Below, piece after piece: positions 34,890 through 45,994 of a stretch of DNA of 64,000 bases. Source of the DNA: Aspergillus flavus (lineage: Eukaryota; Ascomycota; Eurotiomycetes; Eurotiales; Aspergillaceae); NCBI RefSeq assembly GCF_009017415.1, contig NC_092409.1, positions 5,208,001-5,272,000 of the forward strand. The letters run 5' to 3'. The notes beneath the pieces are model-generated. The model searched no databases. It was not told the DNA's origin and worked only from the letters and a program-made list of their open reading frames with translations. A program made the position numbers and the translations under genes. Within the stretch, counting starts at the first letter, position 1; every line of letters begins with the position of its first letter.

Positions 34890-37101
34890 TCATTGGGTGA
34901 GGTAGTCCTCGATTTCAAACCCCACGCGTTTCAAAGTCTTCTCTTCTAGTTCCCTCGGAGAACCAGCTGCTCTCCGCACTACTATAGTTCGCGCATCATG
35001 CAAGCGAACTTCAACGGGGTTCCCCCCATATCGATCTAATTCATCTTTCTCACATTCGCGAACATAGACTGTGATATCTGGGCCTACACAGGCACGCCAG
35101 AGAGACGCCATCCACTGCCAATGATCCAGTGGTGCATAAGAGTCTCCGATAGGTACGGAGCAAGCGAAGGCGTCGGCTGTGGTAAGCTGGTACCTAGGAA
35201 CCAGGGCCACAGGTACCGGACAGGGCGCTGAACCGGAAGACGATGAGTATGATACAGATCCATTCTCACTCGATTGTGCCGGTGAACTGATATGAATTTC
35301 GGCTCCTTTAGGGATAGAGCCTTTGGGCGACGCTCCTGGTGTTGAGTTGTCTTCATCCACGGACTTCGGTTCCAAAGACCCATACAAGGATTTGACGAAG
35401 CTCACGATTTCATCTGAAATGCGGTGCCAGGCTGAGATGGTGTTTAAATAATCAACCGTAGCATCGCCCATCTGACCAGATTCAGAGTAACCTTCCCGCA
35501 GACGGATATCGGGTCCTTCAAAAATGTGGGTGTGGTATTTTCCTTCCTTTTCCAATGTATTGTTAAGAAAGTCAACCACTGACTTCACAGCGATAGGTTC
35601 TTGGCCGTCAACTGACACCACGGCTCCCCGTCTCCGTGAGGCTCCATCACGGAAAGACGGGAGGAGGGGAGGTGAGATTTTAGCGAGTACCTTGATCTTA
35701 TTAAGGAATGGGATAGTCATCACTGTAGCCTCCAAACTGGAGCTTTCCTGAACATATTGAGTCGCTGGCGTCGCAGAGCTGGACACAGGTGCAGTTGTTT
35801 GTAGCGGCGGGAGCTTCAGACTGGGGTCAGGCTGGGGGTACTCTTGAACACTTCGGTACGGTCGTGGAGGTTGCAACATGTGGAATGACCCGCGGGAGCT
35901 TGGTGCCTCTGGGCGAGCTGTGTATGGTGATATTGGGTATGAGCCATCCGGGCTTCTATCTCGGTGAATATTTGGTTTGCTGGGTAACTGTGTGCTGATT
36001 CGGCGACGCTTGGAGTCTGGAGACCCATTCACAGTCTCTTCCCATTGGCGTTGCCGTGGCGGGAGAGACTCTCCATTGCTCCCCATCTTGATAGGGTTCG
36101 AGGGTCGGTCTGAGTCTTTAGATCGGCACGGATAACTGCGTCCTGTGATCGCTTCGTGCTGTAATGAGGCTCCATTCCCATTGGAAGAGCCATTCGGATT
36201 GAAAGGGGTCTCGGGTGATACTGGTGGATTCATCACACGCCCCCCACACCGACTACAAACAGTAGAGCCTGGAGGGTTATGGCTGATGCCAGAGCTTGAA
36301 CCCCGGGGGTTACCGTCCCTGCCATAACGCCGAGGCTGGTACCGATACTCGGGGTACTGCTGCTGATGCCGAGCCTTCTCTTCCTACGATGGGCTTAGTA
36401 TGATGAAGAGCTCCATCACCAGGGCCGTCTTTTGCTTACCTCTGCCAAAGCTTTCCATTCATCCTTCGTCTCCTGGGGAAGCCGTCTCCATTGCTCGCCG
36501 ATAATTTTTGATATGTCGGGATTAGCAAGACCGGGATTCTGCGCGACCACCGCCGCTTGATAGTGCTGACGATACAGGATGAAAGCTGGGACAAGGTTAT
36601 TAGTTCTGGGAGTCATGTCTCGGGACAAATACTGTGAAAGAGGAGGAATATAAGCGTACCATTGCGAGGTCTTGGGATTTTAGGGTCCGGTTGACACAGA
36701 CAAAATTGGGTCACGGACTCCCTCGAAGCAGCTGACTTCACAGGACTTGAGGATGAGGAGCGTTCTGATACAGAGGACCGTTCTCGGAACGGGATGCTCT
36801 TTGCTGGCAAAGGAGCCGCGGGCTTTGGCGGCTCGATGGGAGCATTGGAAGCTATCTTGTTCAGAGCAATTTTGGCCCGGTTCAAGGAAGAGAGATGGAC
36901 TTGAGGCAATCCATCGGCTGCATATCGACATGAACTCCCCACCGGAACTCCATCCATATGGCGGTCCAGTATGGACACCTTAGAGACGTTATCATTCATG
37001 ATCTTGTGCTCGAGGAGGTTACTGGTCGGCCTGGAAAGAGTAACTTGAGGGGAGTCATAGTGCAGAGCAGCGGGCTTGGGGAGAACTCGATCGAAAGACA
37101 T
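34890..37101 (-). CDS. HMG-box transcription factor
   Basis: Exons 36660-37101, 36440-36585 and 34890-36383 give 693 residues. The HMG box (about 142-212) is assembled from all three exons: PKIPRPRN, then AFILYRQHYQAAVVAQ and EQWRRLPQETKDEWKALAE, then EEKARHQQQYPEYRYQPRR. This is the MATA_HMG/SOX-like sequence-specific type that bends DNA in the minor groove. A CLCQ just before the box and a CSRCGG knuckle after it might bind zinc together, which is inference. The rest is Ser/Pro-rich, with a moderately conserved C-terminal half (FLNKIKVLAKISPPL, LDHWQWMASLWRACVGPDI). Fungal relatives regulate mating and sexual development. Its upstream region is 2.3 kb, long for this window. Confidence 0.9.
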
Positions 37102-39404
37102 TTAAAAGAGGAGGAGGGAGCGAAAGACCTCTCTGATGGGAATCGAGAACGTGGTGCTGGGGGTGAAAGACGAGGACCTCATTAGATGAAAGAGTAGGTA
37201 TGGGTGGTTATAGAGAACACGCCCCGGGGACAGGGAAGGAAAAAGAAACGAGAACGAAAGAAAGAAACAAGATATAAGGTTATAATAGAAGGCGGATCCC
37301 TCGTGCAGGGGAATTTTAATCTCCTTTTGATTTCGTTTTCTTTTTTTTTTTTTTTTCTTTTTTTCTCTCCTCTTGTCTATCTTGAATCCTTCGTTTCGTT
37401 ATTTTGTTTTATCTTTTATTTTTATTTTTCTTGAACTTTTGCTTCTTTTCTCTCACACTCTGTGAGAGAGGTGTGTTATTTTCTTTTCTTTTCTTTTCTT
37501 TTTTTTCTTCCCCCTTTGACAAGAATGGACACAGAAACTTGAACCAACCAGGTGGGAAGGAGGACAAGATAAAGCCAGGGATTTGGCTTTTTGAAGTGCT
37601 TTGTTATAAATCTATCTTTGGGACCACTCGGCTTGGTTTGCCGCCCTCCTTGAAGGTATAGTACCTCCTGTCCTAAACCACAAACCACGCTTTTTTCTTT
37701 CCTTTTCCTTTTCTTTTTCTTTTTCTTTGCTTTTTTATTTTTCTCTCTCTATTTCCTTTTTCTTTGTCTCTCTGTTGAGAGGATGACACAAATAACCCTC
37801 GGATTCCTTAAAGCCCCTCTCCCCACCAGGATAGCAGAATGCCATAGATGAATGGAACCTCCATAGATAGAACTGTAACGATAGTCCTACCCAGGTAGGA
37901 TGGATTAGTAGGCCATCATTCCTTTGATTCCTTGGTTATGAAACTCGGAGTATGCCACTAACAAGGTGAAGGTCTCATAGACATCCATTCCCATGGTACT
38001 CTACAATGGAAGACGAGGTAATGATACAACGTCCGTGCTACATACTAAGGATTAGTTACTAGCAGGAGTGGATCAAGAGGGTTTTACGGGGAGGGCCAAA
38101 CCAAAAAGAAAAGGGAGTAGAAGCGAGCCAAGTTGCTCAAAGGTACTGCACTTTCACCAATTGGATAACCGGTGACTCAGCCGGGTTTGGACCAGTCCAG
38201 AGCAGAGGACAAGTTGAGAAAATGCACCCCTCTCCATCATTGCCTCCACTCTGGTCGCTACTGCGAGCTTCGAACAGGGGAGGTATTGTTTCGATGTTTG
38301 ATTTTCCAGCCGTCCTTTGTCTGTCCCCGACGCCCGCATGCGTCCAGCAGGGATTCCGAGCCAATCATCACCCTCCGTGATTGGCCCACCTGCAAAAATG
38401 ACACTTGCCTGATTAAAAGCAAGCGAACCAACCATGGAAGCATCCAAGTCACGGTTACTTGACCGAGCGAGGGTAAGGTACGGGAACAAACTAGCCAGAA
38501 CTACGACCGATTGAGTTAAGGTAGAGCACTAGTCCCAGTCAGCTCCTGTTTAACTGGGACCGACTAGTAGTCAGGTAGCAAGCAACCTTTGCTTGGGGGG
38601 TGCAGAGAACAAAGAAACAAGCAAATGAAAAAAAAAATGTCAAAATTTAAGAAATGAAAAGGAAATAAATGAAAATAAACGGAAATAGAAGGAAAATAAA
38701 AAGGTAACTTCAAAGAACAAGAACCAAAGAAAACACAAATCACCCTCTTACAAGCCCCAGTCCCTCTCACAAAGAACTTCTTTTCCCTCCTGGGTCAAAG
38801 AAAAACGATCGGCGTCAAGGTGCTCCCTCCAGCCAGCTGGGGAAGCCTTATGTCACGAAGGTTACAAACTTGCAGGCCTCCCAAGGTATTGGGTCGATCT
38901 CCCATTCCGTGATCGTCGCTCCACAATCGCGTTACAGTCAAGGCCGATGGAGACTTCCCTCTTTACTCCACCAGGTTTGAATGGGACATACCACCTCGCA
39001 AGATCTTGGTTCCTGGGTCTGAGATTTTTCATCGTCAAGATTCGGCAGACCAATTTCGTTAAGAATGAAACAAAATGAGACAGCTCGAGAGTCATGATTG
39101 GTGCACAGCCAGGCTTCGGGGAGACATAGCCAAGGTCAAAAAAGCTGAACAGAAGGGCTTCTTTGTGAGCTCGTCAGCTGAGGTCATCCTGGCTGTGTTC
39201 CTCTGCAGCAAGCGTTTGTTGTGTGTCGGAAACCAGCGGTGGCCTTGTTGTCTACAGAAACACACCTCCTCCCGAACAACGAATTACGTCTAGATTGCGC
39301 GTGTCCCATCCGTCTGTGGTGGTGTAGAGGAGAAAAAAACATTATTTATGCTAATTTTTTTTTTCTTTTTTTGCTTTCTTTCTTTCATTCTTAGAGATCC
39401 ACCT
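37102..39404. promoter_or_regulatory. Long pyrimidine-tract upstream region of the HMG gene
   Basis: No gene is supported. On the plus strand 37330-37520 and 37690-37770 are T/C tracts, including a 16-base T run at 37341-37356 and CTTTT repeats at 37479-37510. If transcribed as leader on the minus strand these would be purine-rich. A 9-bp hairpin with a 3-nt loop lies at 37449-37469. A near-palindrome CCTACCCAGGTAGG is at 37886-37899. An interrupted inverted repeat occupies 38528-38568. The right end holds the GDSL gene 3' region. Confidence 0.5.
37449..37469 (-). promoter_or_regulatory. Inverted repeat/hairpin upstream of the HMG gene
   Basis: Arms of 9 bases (TCTCTCACA and TGTGAGAGA) flank a 3-base loop. 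It sits about 350 bases before the HMG start codon and could fold in the transcript or act as a dimer binding site. Its function is unknown. Confidence 0.45.
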
Positions 39405-40602
39405 TTATCTGAGCCACATTTCTTCGATCCCGTGAAATATTTCCGTACCCATGAGTCGGTGGGCCGAGGGACCCAGATGCATCTCGTTCCTGAAGATACG
39501 GTTAGTCTGGCTCGAGTCACTGGGAACCATTGGTAACATGTCTTGATCTTACCAGAATAAGAACTTCTCTGGGTTGTCACATTTTTTCACTTCTGATGTC
39601 ATCACTAGTTGCTGTTCATTTTCGACGCATGCGTCGTCGACATTTTCCCACCCAGGTTCCTGGTTCTTTCCCAGCCCATTGGGTTCTTCAATGCCGGCAG
39701 CATATAGTTGCCAATCACGGATCAGGTCGGCTAGAAAAGCGTTCGTATCGAACAGATAGATTGTGCCCAGGTCCCATTTTTCCGCAGCCTCACGAAGTCG
39801 ACGGTTCCAATATTCCGTAATTTGGACCGCCTCTTTGTGCCGACCGATATGGCTTCTGGTGGGCCTGAACGCTGGAAGGAAGGTGACATCTGGTGTCAAT
39901 GTCAGGATGACTTTGAGCTCATTCGTGCCCAAACTCTGAGACAGCACATTGAGCTGATCGATGATGACACCAATGCTGCGGTCTACTGATTGCGTTGCAG
40001 TGTCGTAGTCCTTATCCAACATGTTCCACACATCCCAAACACCAAAGGAAACGACAATAATGGTGTGGTTCTGGCGGTGGCTGATCGCTTCCTTGTTGCC
40101 CGCTAGGTCTTCTTGCACAGCACGTGCCTCGGCGGCGGTCCACTGACTGACCTGAGCCTTGAAGTCGGCCAGTGGTGACTTGTGTAAGTTGAGCAAGGAA
40201 TCTGGTAACTCGTTATTGTCTACGACTGAGCCAATATACTTTCCTCTAAGTGACTTGGCTGTCTGCGCCATATTCTCATGATGGCATTGAAACTAAAACG
40301 TGAATGAGCTCATGGTCCATTTGGGTCCTGAGGCGGCCTTTGTTTTTGGGTTTGCCTACCTTCGAACAAAGCCACTCCGTCCAGACAGACCCTTGAAGCT
40401 CGCCCGCATTGTTATCGCTCCATGAATCACCGAATACGACTAACCTCCGATCAAAGGAGGTAGCGACATTGAAACTGGAGTCTTCACCATTGGTCGGCAC
40501 CACTCGTCTATAGTAATTCTGGGAGGCGAGAAACCAGGCCGATAGCAGGATACTGGCTACGGCCAAGGCGCATACAGTGTGAAACTTATTGAAGAGGCGC
40601 AT
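39405..40602 (-). CDS. GDSL-family hydrolase with N-terminal signal anchor
   Basis: Exons 40360-40602, 39553-40292 and 39405-39489 give 355 residues. A hydrophobic segment at about 9-27 (TVCALAVASILLSAWFLAS) is a signal anchor or uncleaved signal. The GDSL block is LVVFGDSWSDN with nucleophile Ser60. VVSFGVWDVWN lies mid-protein. The C-terminal block V is NEMHLGPSAH with His332. In this family the residue three before the catalytic histidine is normally Asp; here it is Asn329. Fungal relatives are secreted or membrane-bound esterases acting on lipids or acetylated glycans. The substrate is unknown. Introns have GTAGGC and GTAAGA donors, and the last one splits the Trp328 codon. The start at 40602 is chosen over an in-frame ATG at 40650 because the hydrophobic segment follows it directly. 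Confidence 0.82.
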
Positions 40603-42166
40603 CGCGGGTTGAGACAAAGAGCTAGTACAAAGGAATGGAACGTGTGACAAAGGCGTCCGAAGCCTGTCCGTGTGTAGATGTCGGCGGTCGGCAGTCTATT
40701 TCGCCGTATCCTACCAGTCCCATCCAACAAATCGTGGATGTCGACGTCAAGTGGCTGTGAATATTCTTCTCTGAGACACTTGCTGCTGGAAATGACTAAA
40801 AATTCTCAGAAAAAAAAATTAAGAGTGTCTATGTCAATCGGAAGCGCCGGGTACGGATCAAACGAGGCCTTCCCCCTGAGACAGAGGGGAGGGTTGAGGA
40901 ACAAGAATCGTATCTTTGAGGGTACCGTGCAGAAACCGGGACTTTCCAGTGAAACTAGCGTAGTGATGAGGGCTGGCAAACTAGGTGGGGGATATGAGAA
41001 GGGAAAAAAAAAAAGGTCTTTGACCAAGGACAATGGAAGGAAGGGAACAAACGCAAGGAGATGACGGGATGAAGTTAAAGAAAGGAGAATACTAGTGTGT
41101 GAGGGGAAAGAATGAAAGGCAATTAAGATGTCAGTAATTATGGAAAGGAGAGGAACTACCGCATTGACACAGATAATACTAAGAATAACGCCTTGGGAAG
41201 AACGTTGTCGACTTGGCCTAAGGCGTTCACAGTATGCCATTCCCCATAATAAGGCTGTTGTCCGCGCGGCGACTCCGGATCGGTCAACCAGTCGCGTGCG
41301 CGGGTCATTGCGTAAGGTGTCCACCTCTCTGACTAAAACGGTCTTGACGCCAGACGGTCGAAATCTCTTCCTTCTTTACTTTTTCTTCTGCATAATGGAT
41401 TGATGACTAATAGCATAACTCTTTCAATGGATACTTTGTGCATAATTACCAGTTCGGGTTAGTGTACTCGATATGGACGTACAGTTGCAGACGGGGAATT
41501 CTCCGTTCAGTGGATGCTAGTAGGTGGGTTGGTTAAAAGAAGCTGCGGCGGATTTTAAATGTGATTGTGGTATAAGCGCCACTTTGATCTGTATATCCCC
41601 AAGGGGGGATTGGGTCAGTGCTTCAATAGTGTTACTGATGTGTGTCTTACTAAGACGTTTCCTTTGCTAACATTCATGGACCATATAGAGGATTGAATCC
41701 CTCGAATAGTGAGATCAAATGAGAGATACTAGCTAAGATAGAGCGTAGTACTTATCGTTAGATGAAGCCTCGTTATAGCCGATTCCGCAAAGGTACAGCA
41801 GCTGTTGGGGCACAGAATACCATGAGATGAATGTACACCAGGGGATGTACCTATTAACTTGTATCCCAGTGTCCCTACACACGTATGTAAATGAATAGGA
41901 GAGGGGTAAGAAGTTTGATGATCATCTCGAATGGGCATCCTTACAGTCTGGAAATTCCCAAAAGGGAAAGCGGCTGACATAAGAAGCCCTATTTAGCGGC
42001 ACTAACCCCGAACGGGGATGGTGGCTGTTAGTCAGCCGCCCACAGAGGGAAATCTCGCTACACCACAGCGGCCAAAAATCCCAAGTACTGAATCTCCGAC
42101 GACCTAACCTCCTCGACCTGTCGACAATACCCGCGCCCTCCGTCTTGACCGCGCAGCTCCGTCAAG
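40603..42166. promoter_or_regulatory. Divergent region: GDSL hydrolase and eS6 genes
   Basis: This 1.56-kb region lies between divergent starts. A 172-codon minus-strand frame (40806-41324) is rich in Leu/Ser/Pro from a CT-rich stretch and has no family signature, so I do not call it. A short inverted repeat CCCCG-AA-CGGGG lies at 42006-42017, 150 bases before the eS6 ATG. No other gene is seen. Confidence 0.55.
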
Positions 42167-43320
42167 ATGAAGCTCAACATCTCTTACCCGGCCAATGGGT
42201 CGCAGAAGATCATCGAGGTTGACGATGAGCGCAAGCTCCGTCCCTTCATGGAGAAGCGCATGGGAACCGAAGTCAGCAACCCCATCTCCCTATTTTGAAC
42301 GCCCCTTCGATCTGCAATTTGAACATTCAACACGCGAAAAATTTGGAAGCAAGAAGACTGATTGGGGAATATTTTTGTTGTATAGGTTGTCGGCGACTCC
42401 CTCGGTGATGAGTTCAAGGGTTACCTTTTCAAGATCACCGGTGGTAACGACAAGCAAGGTACGGCTGGAATTTTTTTTCCAATAAAGACAATCCTTGATT
42501 GTGGGATTTGTTTGGAATGGGAAACGAAGGCATAGGGATTGCGGGACAAGAATTGAGCCAAAATGCTGACATTCACTTTTCACCAGGTTTCCCCATGAAG
42601 CAGGGTGGTATGTAACCGACCGATATCAAACGCTCAGCAATCACCAGCAGGAAAACTTATCGAATCTCTGCAGTTCTCCTTCCCACCCGTACCCGTCTCC
42701 TCCTCGCCGATGGCCACAGCTGCTACCGCCCCCGCCGCACCGGTGAGCGTAAGCGCAAGTCTGTCCGTGGTGGTATGTTTTGAAAATCAGAAATCCTATT
42801 ACTCCTGTGCGCATAGTTCGTTTGTTGACGACTCCCCACAGCCATCACCGGTTTCGATCTCGCCGTCCTGGCCCTGAGCATCGTCAAGCAGGGTGAGGGT
42901 GAGCTGCCCGGTCTCACCGACACTGTCGTCCCCAAGAGACTCGGCCCCAAGCGTGCCACCAAGATCCGCCGTTTCTTCGGTCTCGACAAGAAGGACGACG
43001 TCCGCAAGTTCGTCATCCGCCGTACCGTCACCAAGGAGGGCAAGCCCGAGTACACCAAGGCCCCCAAGATCCAGCGTCTGGTTACCCCCCAGCGTCTCCA
43101 GCGCAAGCGTCACAGGATCGCCATCAAGCGCCGCCGCTCTGAGGCTGCTCGCGAGGCTGCGTAAGCTCCCTTGTCTTTACACGTTCACATCCATATTCGA
43201 GTTTACTAATTGCTACGAAACAGTAACGACTACGCTAAGCTCCTTGCCAACCGTGTCCACGAGGAGAAGGCCAAGCGTGATGAGCTCCGCAAGCGGAGGG
43301 CCTCTTCTATGAGGAAGTAA
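42167..43320 (+). CDS. RPS6: 40S ribosomal protein eS6 (S6)
   Basis: Six exons, 42167-42271, 42386-42458, 42587-42607, 42674-42772, 42842-43160 and 43224-43320, give 237 residues. The product begins [20 protein letters not shown] and runs through [26 protein letters not shown] and [20 protein letters not shown]. It ends in [10 protein letters not shown], whose adjacent serines are the conserved TOR/S6-kinase-type phosphorylation sites. eS6 is a component of the small ribosomal subunit. Exon 3 is only 21 bases. The first donor, GTCAGC, is weak, but the join restores GTE-VVGDS exactly. Codon use is strongly biased, as in other ribosomal protein genes. Confidence 0.97.
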
Positions 43321-44243
43321 ATGCATCTTCTTGGGGGTTAATGGTCGGGTTACGTCTCTATTATGGCTAGGGAAAAATCTTAGCGGACGAGGAAAGGGGG
43401 CTATCGAGGTGCAAAGCAGGGGTGTAACCCAAGAGAAGAGAATATATTCCTTGGGGGCATGCGTCTGCGGGACCGAGGCTTTAGCGTGCTACCTTTTTCT
43501 TCTTTAAAAAAGCCATATCCACAGCTGGAATGAAAGGGAAAAAATGTGAAAGATGTTTTCTTGTTCTCGGATCCACATTGCACGGTAACAGGGTAACGGT
43601 TCCGCGGACTGCTAGCACTGCTTGATAAATGAATGAAGCTCGATGTTTTTTGTACTCACAATTGCAAATCCCAGTTTGTTTTCAGTTTCTTAAAGAGATT
43701 GTCTTTCCAGTATCGCCATGTAGTAGTATCATCCCCGAATCTTTCAAGCTTAAGGAGCCCCTACGGACCGATTAATAAATAACAGTGGAGTCTTGCAAGA
43801 TACGCCATTACTCAAGCAATCTTGCAAGCCGTGAACAGTAAGTAACATTAGCAAGCAGCGCGAGCCATCGTCACATTCTCAGATTTCCTCTATATCCATA
43901 AAAGCAAAACAGCAAAAGAACAAGAAAACTCCTTTAGTACGTGTATATGTACAAATGCATAATTCAATTCATCGTAGGCGCCGCAGACTTTTTTCGGAAT
44001 TTGCCTTCCCTTTTCCACTCATTGTTCGTGCATGCATCATGGCCTTATTCGTGTTGTGATATTTATCAGAGTGTACCTTTCCCCATCCCAAACCATAAAA
44101 CAAAAATCAATGGCCAGTGGAGAAACTGCAAATCTCAAAGCGTTGAGCATTCGAAGTTCAACTAGAAGAACTAGGTAACGTTCCCCTTCTTCTGTCCCCG
44201 TGAAAGATCTCTCTTTCGATCGTCCCTACCCCAGTGTAGCCAT
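43321..44243. other. Convergent intergenic region eS6 / PRPP synthetase
   Basis: This holds two 3' UTRs. A short plus-strand frame near 43941 has no conserved content. No other feature is visible. Confidence 0.6.
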
Positions 44244-45369
44244 TTAAGCGACAGCGTGGGAGAACAAGAAACTCACGGACTCGCCGTTATGCGTACGTCT
44301 GCAGGCCTCGGCAAGAGTAGGGCTGATATCGATGGTCTCGATCTTGTCGCACTGCTCTTTCTTCTCTTGGTGAGGAACAGTGTTGGTAACCACGAGACGC
44401 TTGAGGCAGCTCTTGTTGATGTTTTCGATGGCCTTGCCGGAAAGAATACCGTGAACAACGATCGCATTCACTTCCTTAGCTCCGTGCTGCATTACAGTAT
44501 CGGCAGCCTTGGCCAGAGTTCCGCATGTGTCCGCCATGTCATCCACGATGATGGCGACCTTATCCTGAACGTTGCCGACAAGAACCATGCGGGAGACCTC
44601 GTTCGGGCGAGGCCGTTCTTTGTGGATAAGTGCGAATTGCAAGTCGAGACGGTCAGCAATAGCGGTAGCACTGATGACAGACATAAATTAACATTGAACT
44701 TGACAATGGCCATATTTTACAAAAGTAATGTGAAGATGCAGCTGACTTACCGCTTCGCACCACCGGCATCTGGACTAACGATGATACAGTTGCTCACATC
44801 CAGGTTCTCCCGGATCCACTTGAGAATGCTGGGTTCGGCGTACAGGTTGTCAACCGGGACGTTGAAAAAGCCTTGAATCTGGCTGGCATGAAGGTCCATA
44901 GTGATAACATGATTGCAACCAGCAGTTTGGAGCATGTTGGCCATAAGTTTCGCAGTGATAGGCGCACGGCTCTTGTCCTTCTTATCTTGACGAGCATATG
45001 GGAAATTGGGAATAACAGCTGTAATACGTCTCGCGGAAGCTGTCTTGCAGGCATTTATCATAATGAGCAGCTCCATCAGACCGTCATTTATGTCATTGGG
45101 CTTAGTAGATTGCAGAATGAAAACATCCTCGTCTCGTACGCTTTCACCAATGGTCACGCTCGTTTCCTGGTTGGAGTATTGAAGGACCATGATCTTGGTC
45201 AGTTCAATGCCGAGGCTGATAAGACGAGCAGAAGGTCATTAGCCAAAGAAAGACAGCACAGCATGCGAAAGCTTATTCAATGACAATGGATCGCGTACCG
45301 ATCAGCCACAAGGTTCGCAAGCTCAGGATGACTGTTACCAGTCAAAAGCTTGATGGAGTTGGCAGCCAT
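44244..45369 (-). CDS. PRS: Ribose-phosphate pyrophosphokinase (PRPP synthetase)
   Basis: Exons 45299-45369, 44751-45215 and 44244-44670 give 320 residues, the standard class I length without a large insert. The start reads [20 protein letters not shown]. Signatures are the PRPS motif [11 protein letters not shown], the catalytic-loop region [18 protein letters not shown] and the PRPP-binding loop [14 protein letters not shown]. The enzyme makes PRPP from ribose 5-phosphate and ATP for purine, pyrimidine, histidine, tryptophan and NAD synthesis. Fungi carry several paralogues that assemble into mixed complexes. I cannot tell from the window which paralogue this is. Both introns have normal donors and CAG acceptors. 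Confidence 0.95.
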
Positions 45370-45994
45370 GGTGTCTTGAGGTCAATTGTCGACCGGGTAC
45401 AGAAAAATCCGGGGATCAGAAAAGATAAGTTTTTGTTGACTAGGGTCAGCGAATACGACAACTGAAGAGCTCTAAGGACTGAGGACAATCAAACCCCAGA
45501 GTCAAACAAAAGGTGATACATAAATGCCCCGCGGCAACTTTTTTTCCCCAGCGGAAAAATCACTGCGTCCCGTGACCCCCCGGGCTCGCTGCTGCTCACC
45601 GCCTACGGGGTGTGATCGAGACCATGTTTGAAATATGCAGTAAGTTATTGGGAGCTCTAGAAGGAAAGGGAAAAAATAAAACACAACCCTAAATACATGA
45701 AGGTGAAGAAAATGAGATGAATTTTCACAATGCCAAATCGCTCTATTCCTGGTACGCTAGTTGACCTGCACTTCAACCAGCTTCCAGTCGCGGTCCGAGA
45801 TTTTCCTCCTTTTCGTAATACATGACCGGCCCCAGTAGCAATACAGACTAGGAAGAAAACAACAAGGAGTAGTGTAGCTGAACGCCGCCATATGCTCAAG
45901 CATTAGAACAGGGTGAGAAACGAGAAAAGATGCAAGATGAATCGCGTAAAACTAGTATTATCGCCCGTGTTGTCTTGAAGAGAGCACCTCCGAT
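45370..45994. promoter_or_regulatory. PRPP synthetase promoter and HECT ligase 3' region
   Basis: This 625-base spacer contains an 80-codon minus-strand frame (45657-45899). It starts with a hydrophobic stretch (SATLLLVVFFLVCIATGAG), but its C-terminal half looks random and it lacks clear gene context. I leave it uncalled, as a possible small membrane peptide. Confidence 0.5.

Noticed and set aside
40806..41324. 172-codon minus-strand open frame
   Set aside because: Its Leu/Ser/Pro/Phe-rich composition comes from a CT-rich stretch upstream of the GDSL gene. It shows no motif, and no splice partners were found.
42723..43113. Long minus-strand frames opposite eS6
   Set aside because: These are shadows of the strongly codon-biased eS6 exons on the plus strand.
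45657..45899. 80-codon minus-strand frame with a hydrophobic N-terminus
   Set aside because: It could be a tiny membrane peptide, but it lies in a 3' flank/promoter spacer. Other frames of the same DNA look equally plausible, and no family was recognised.
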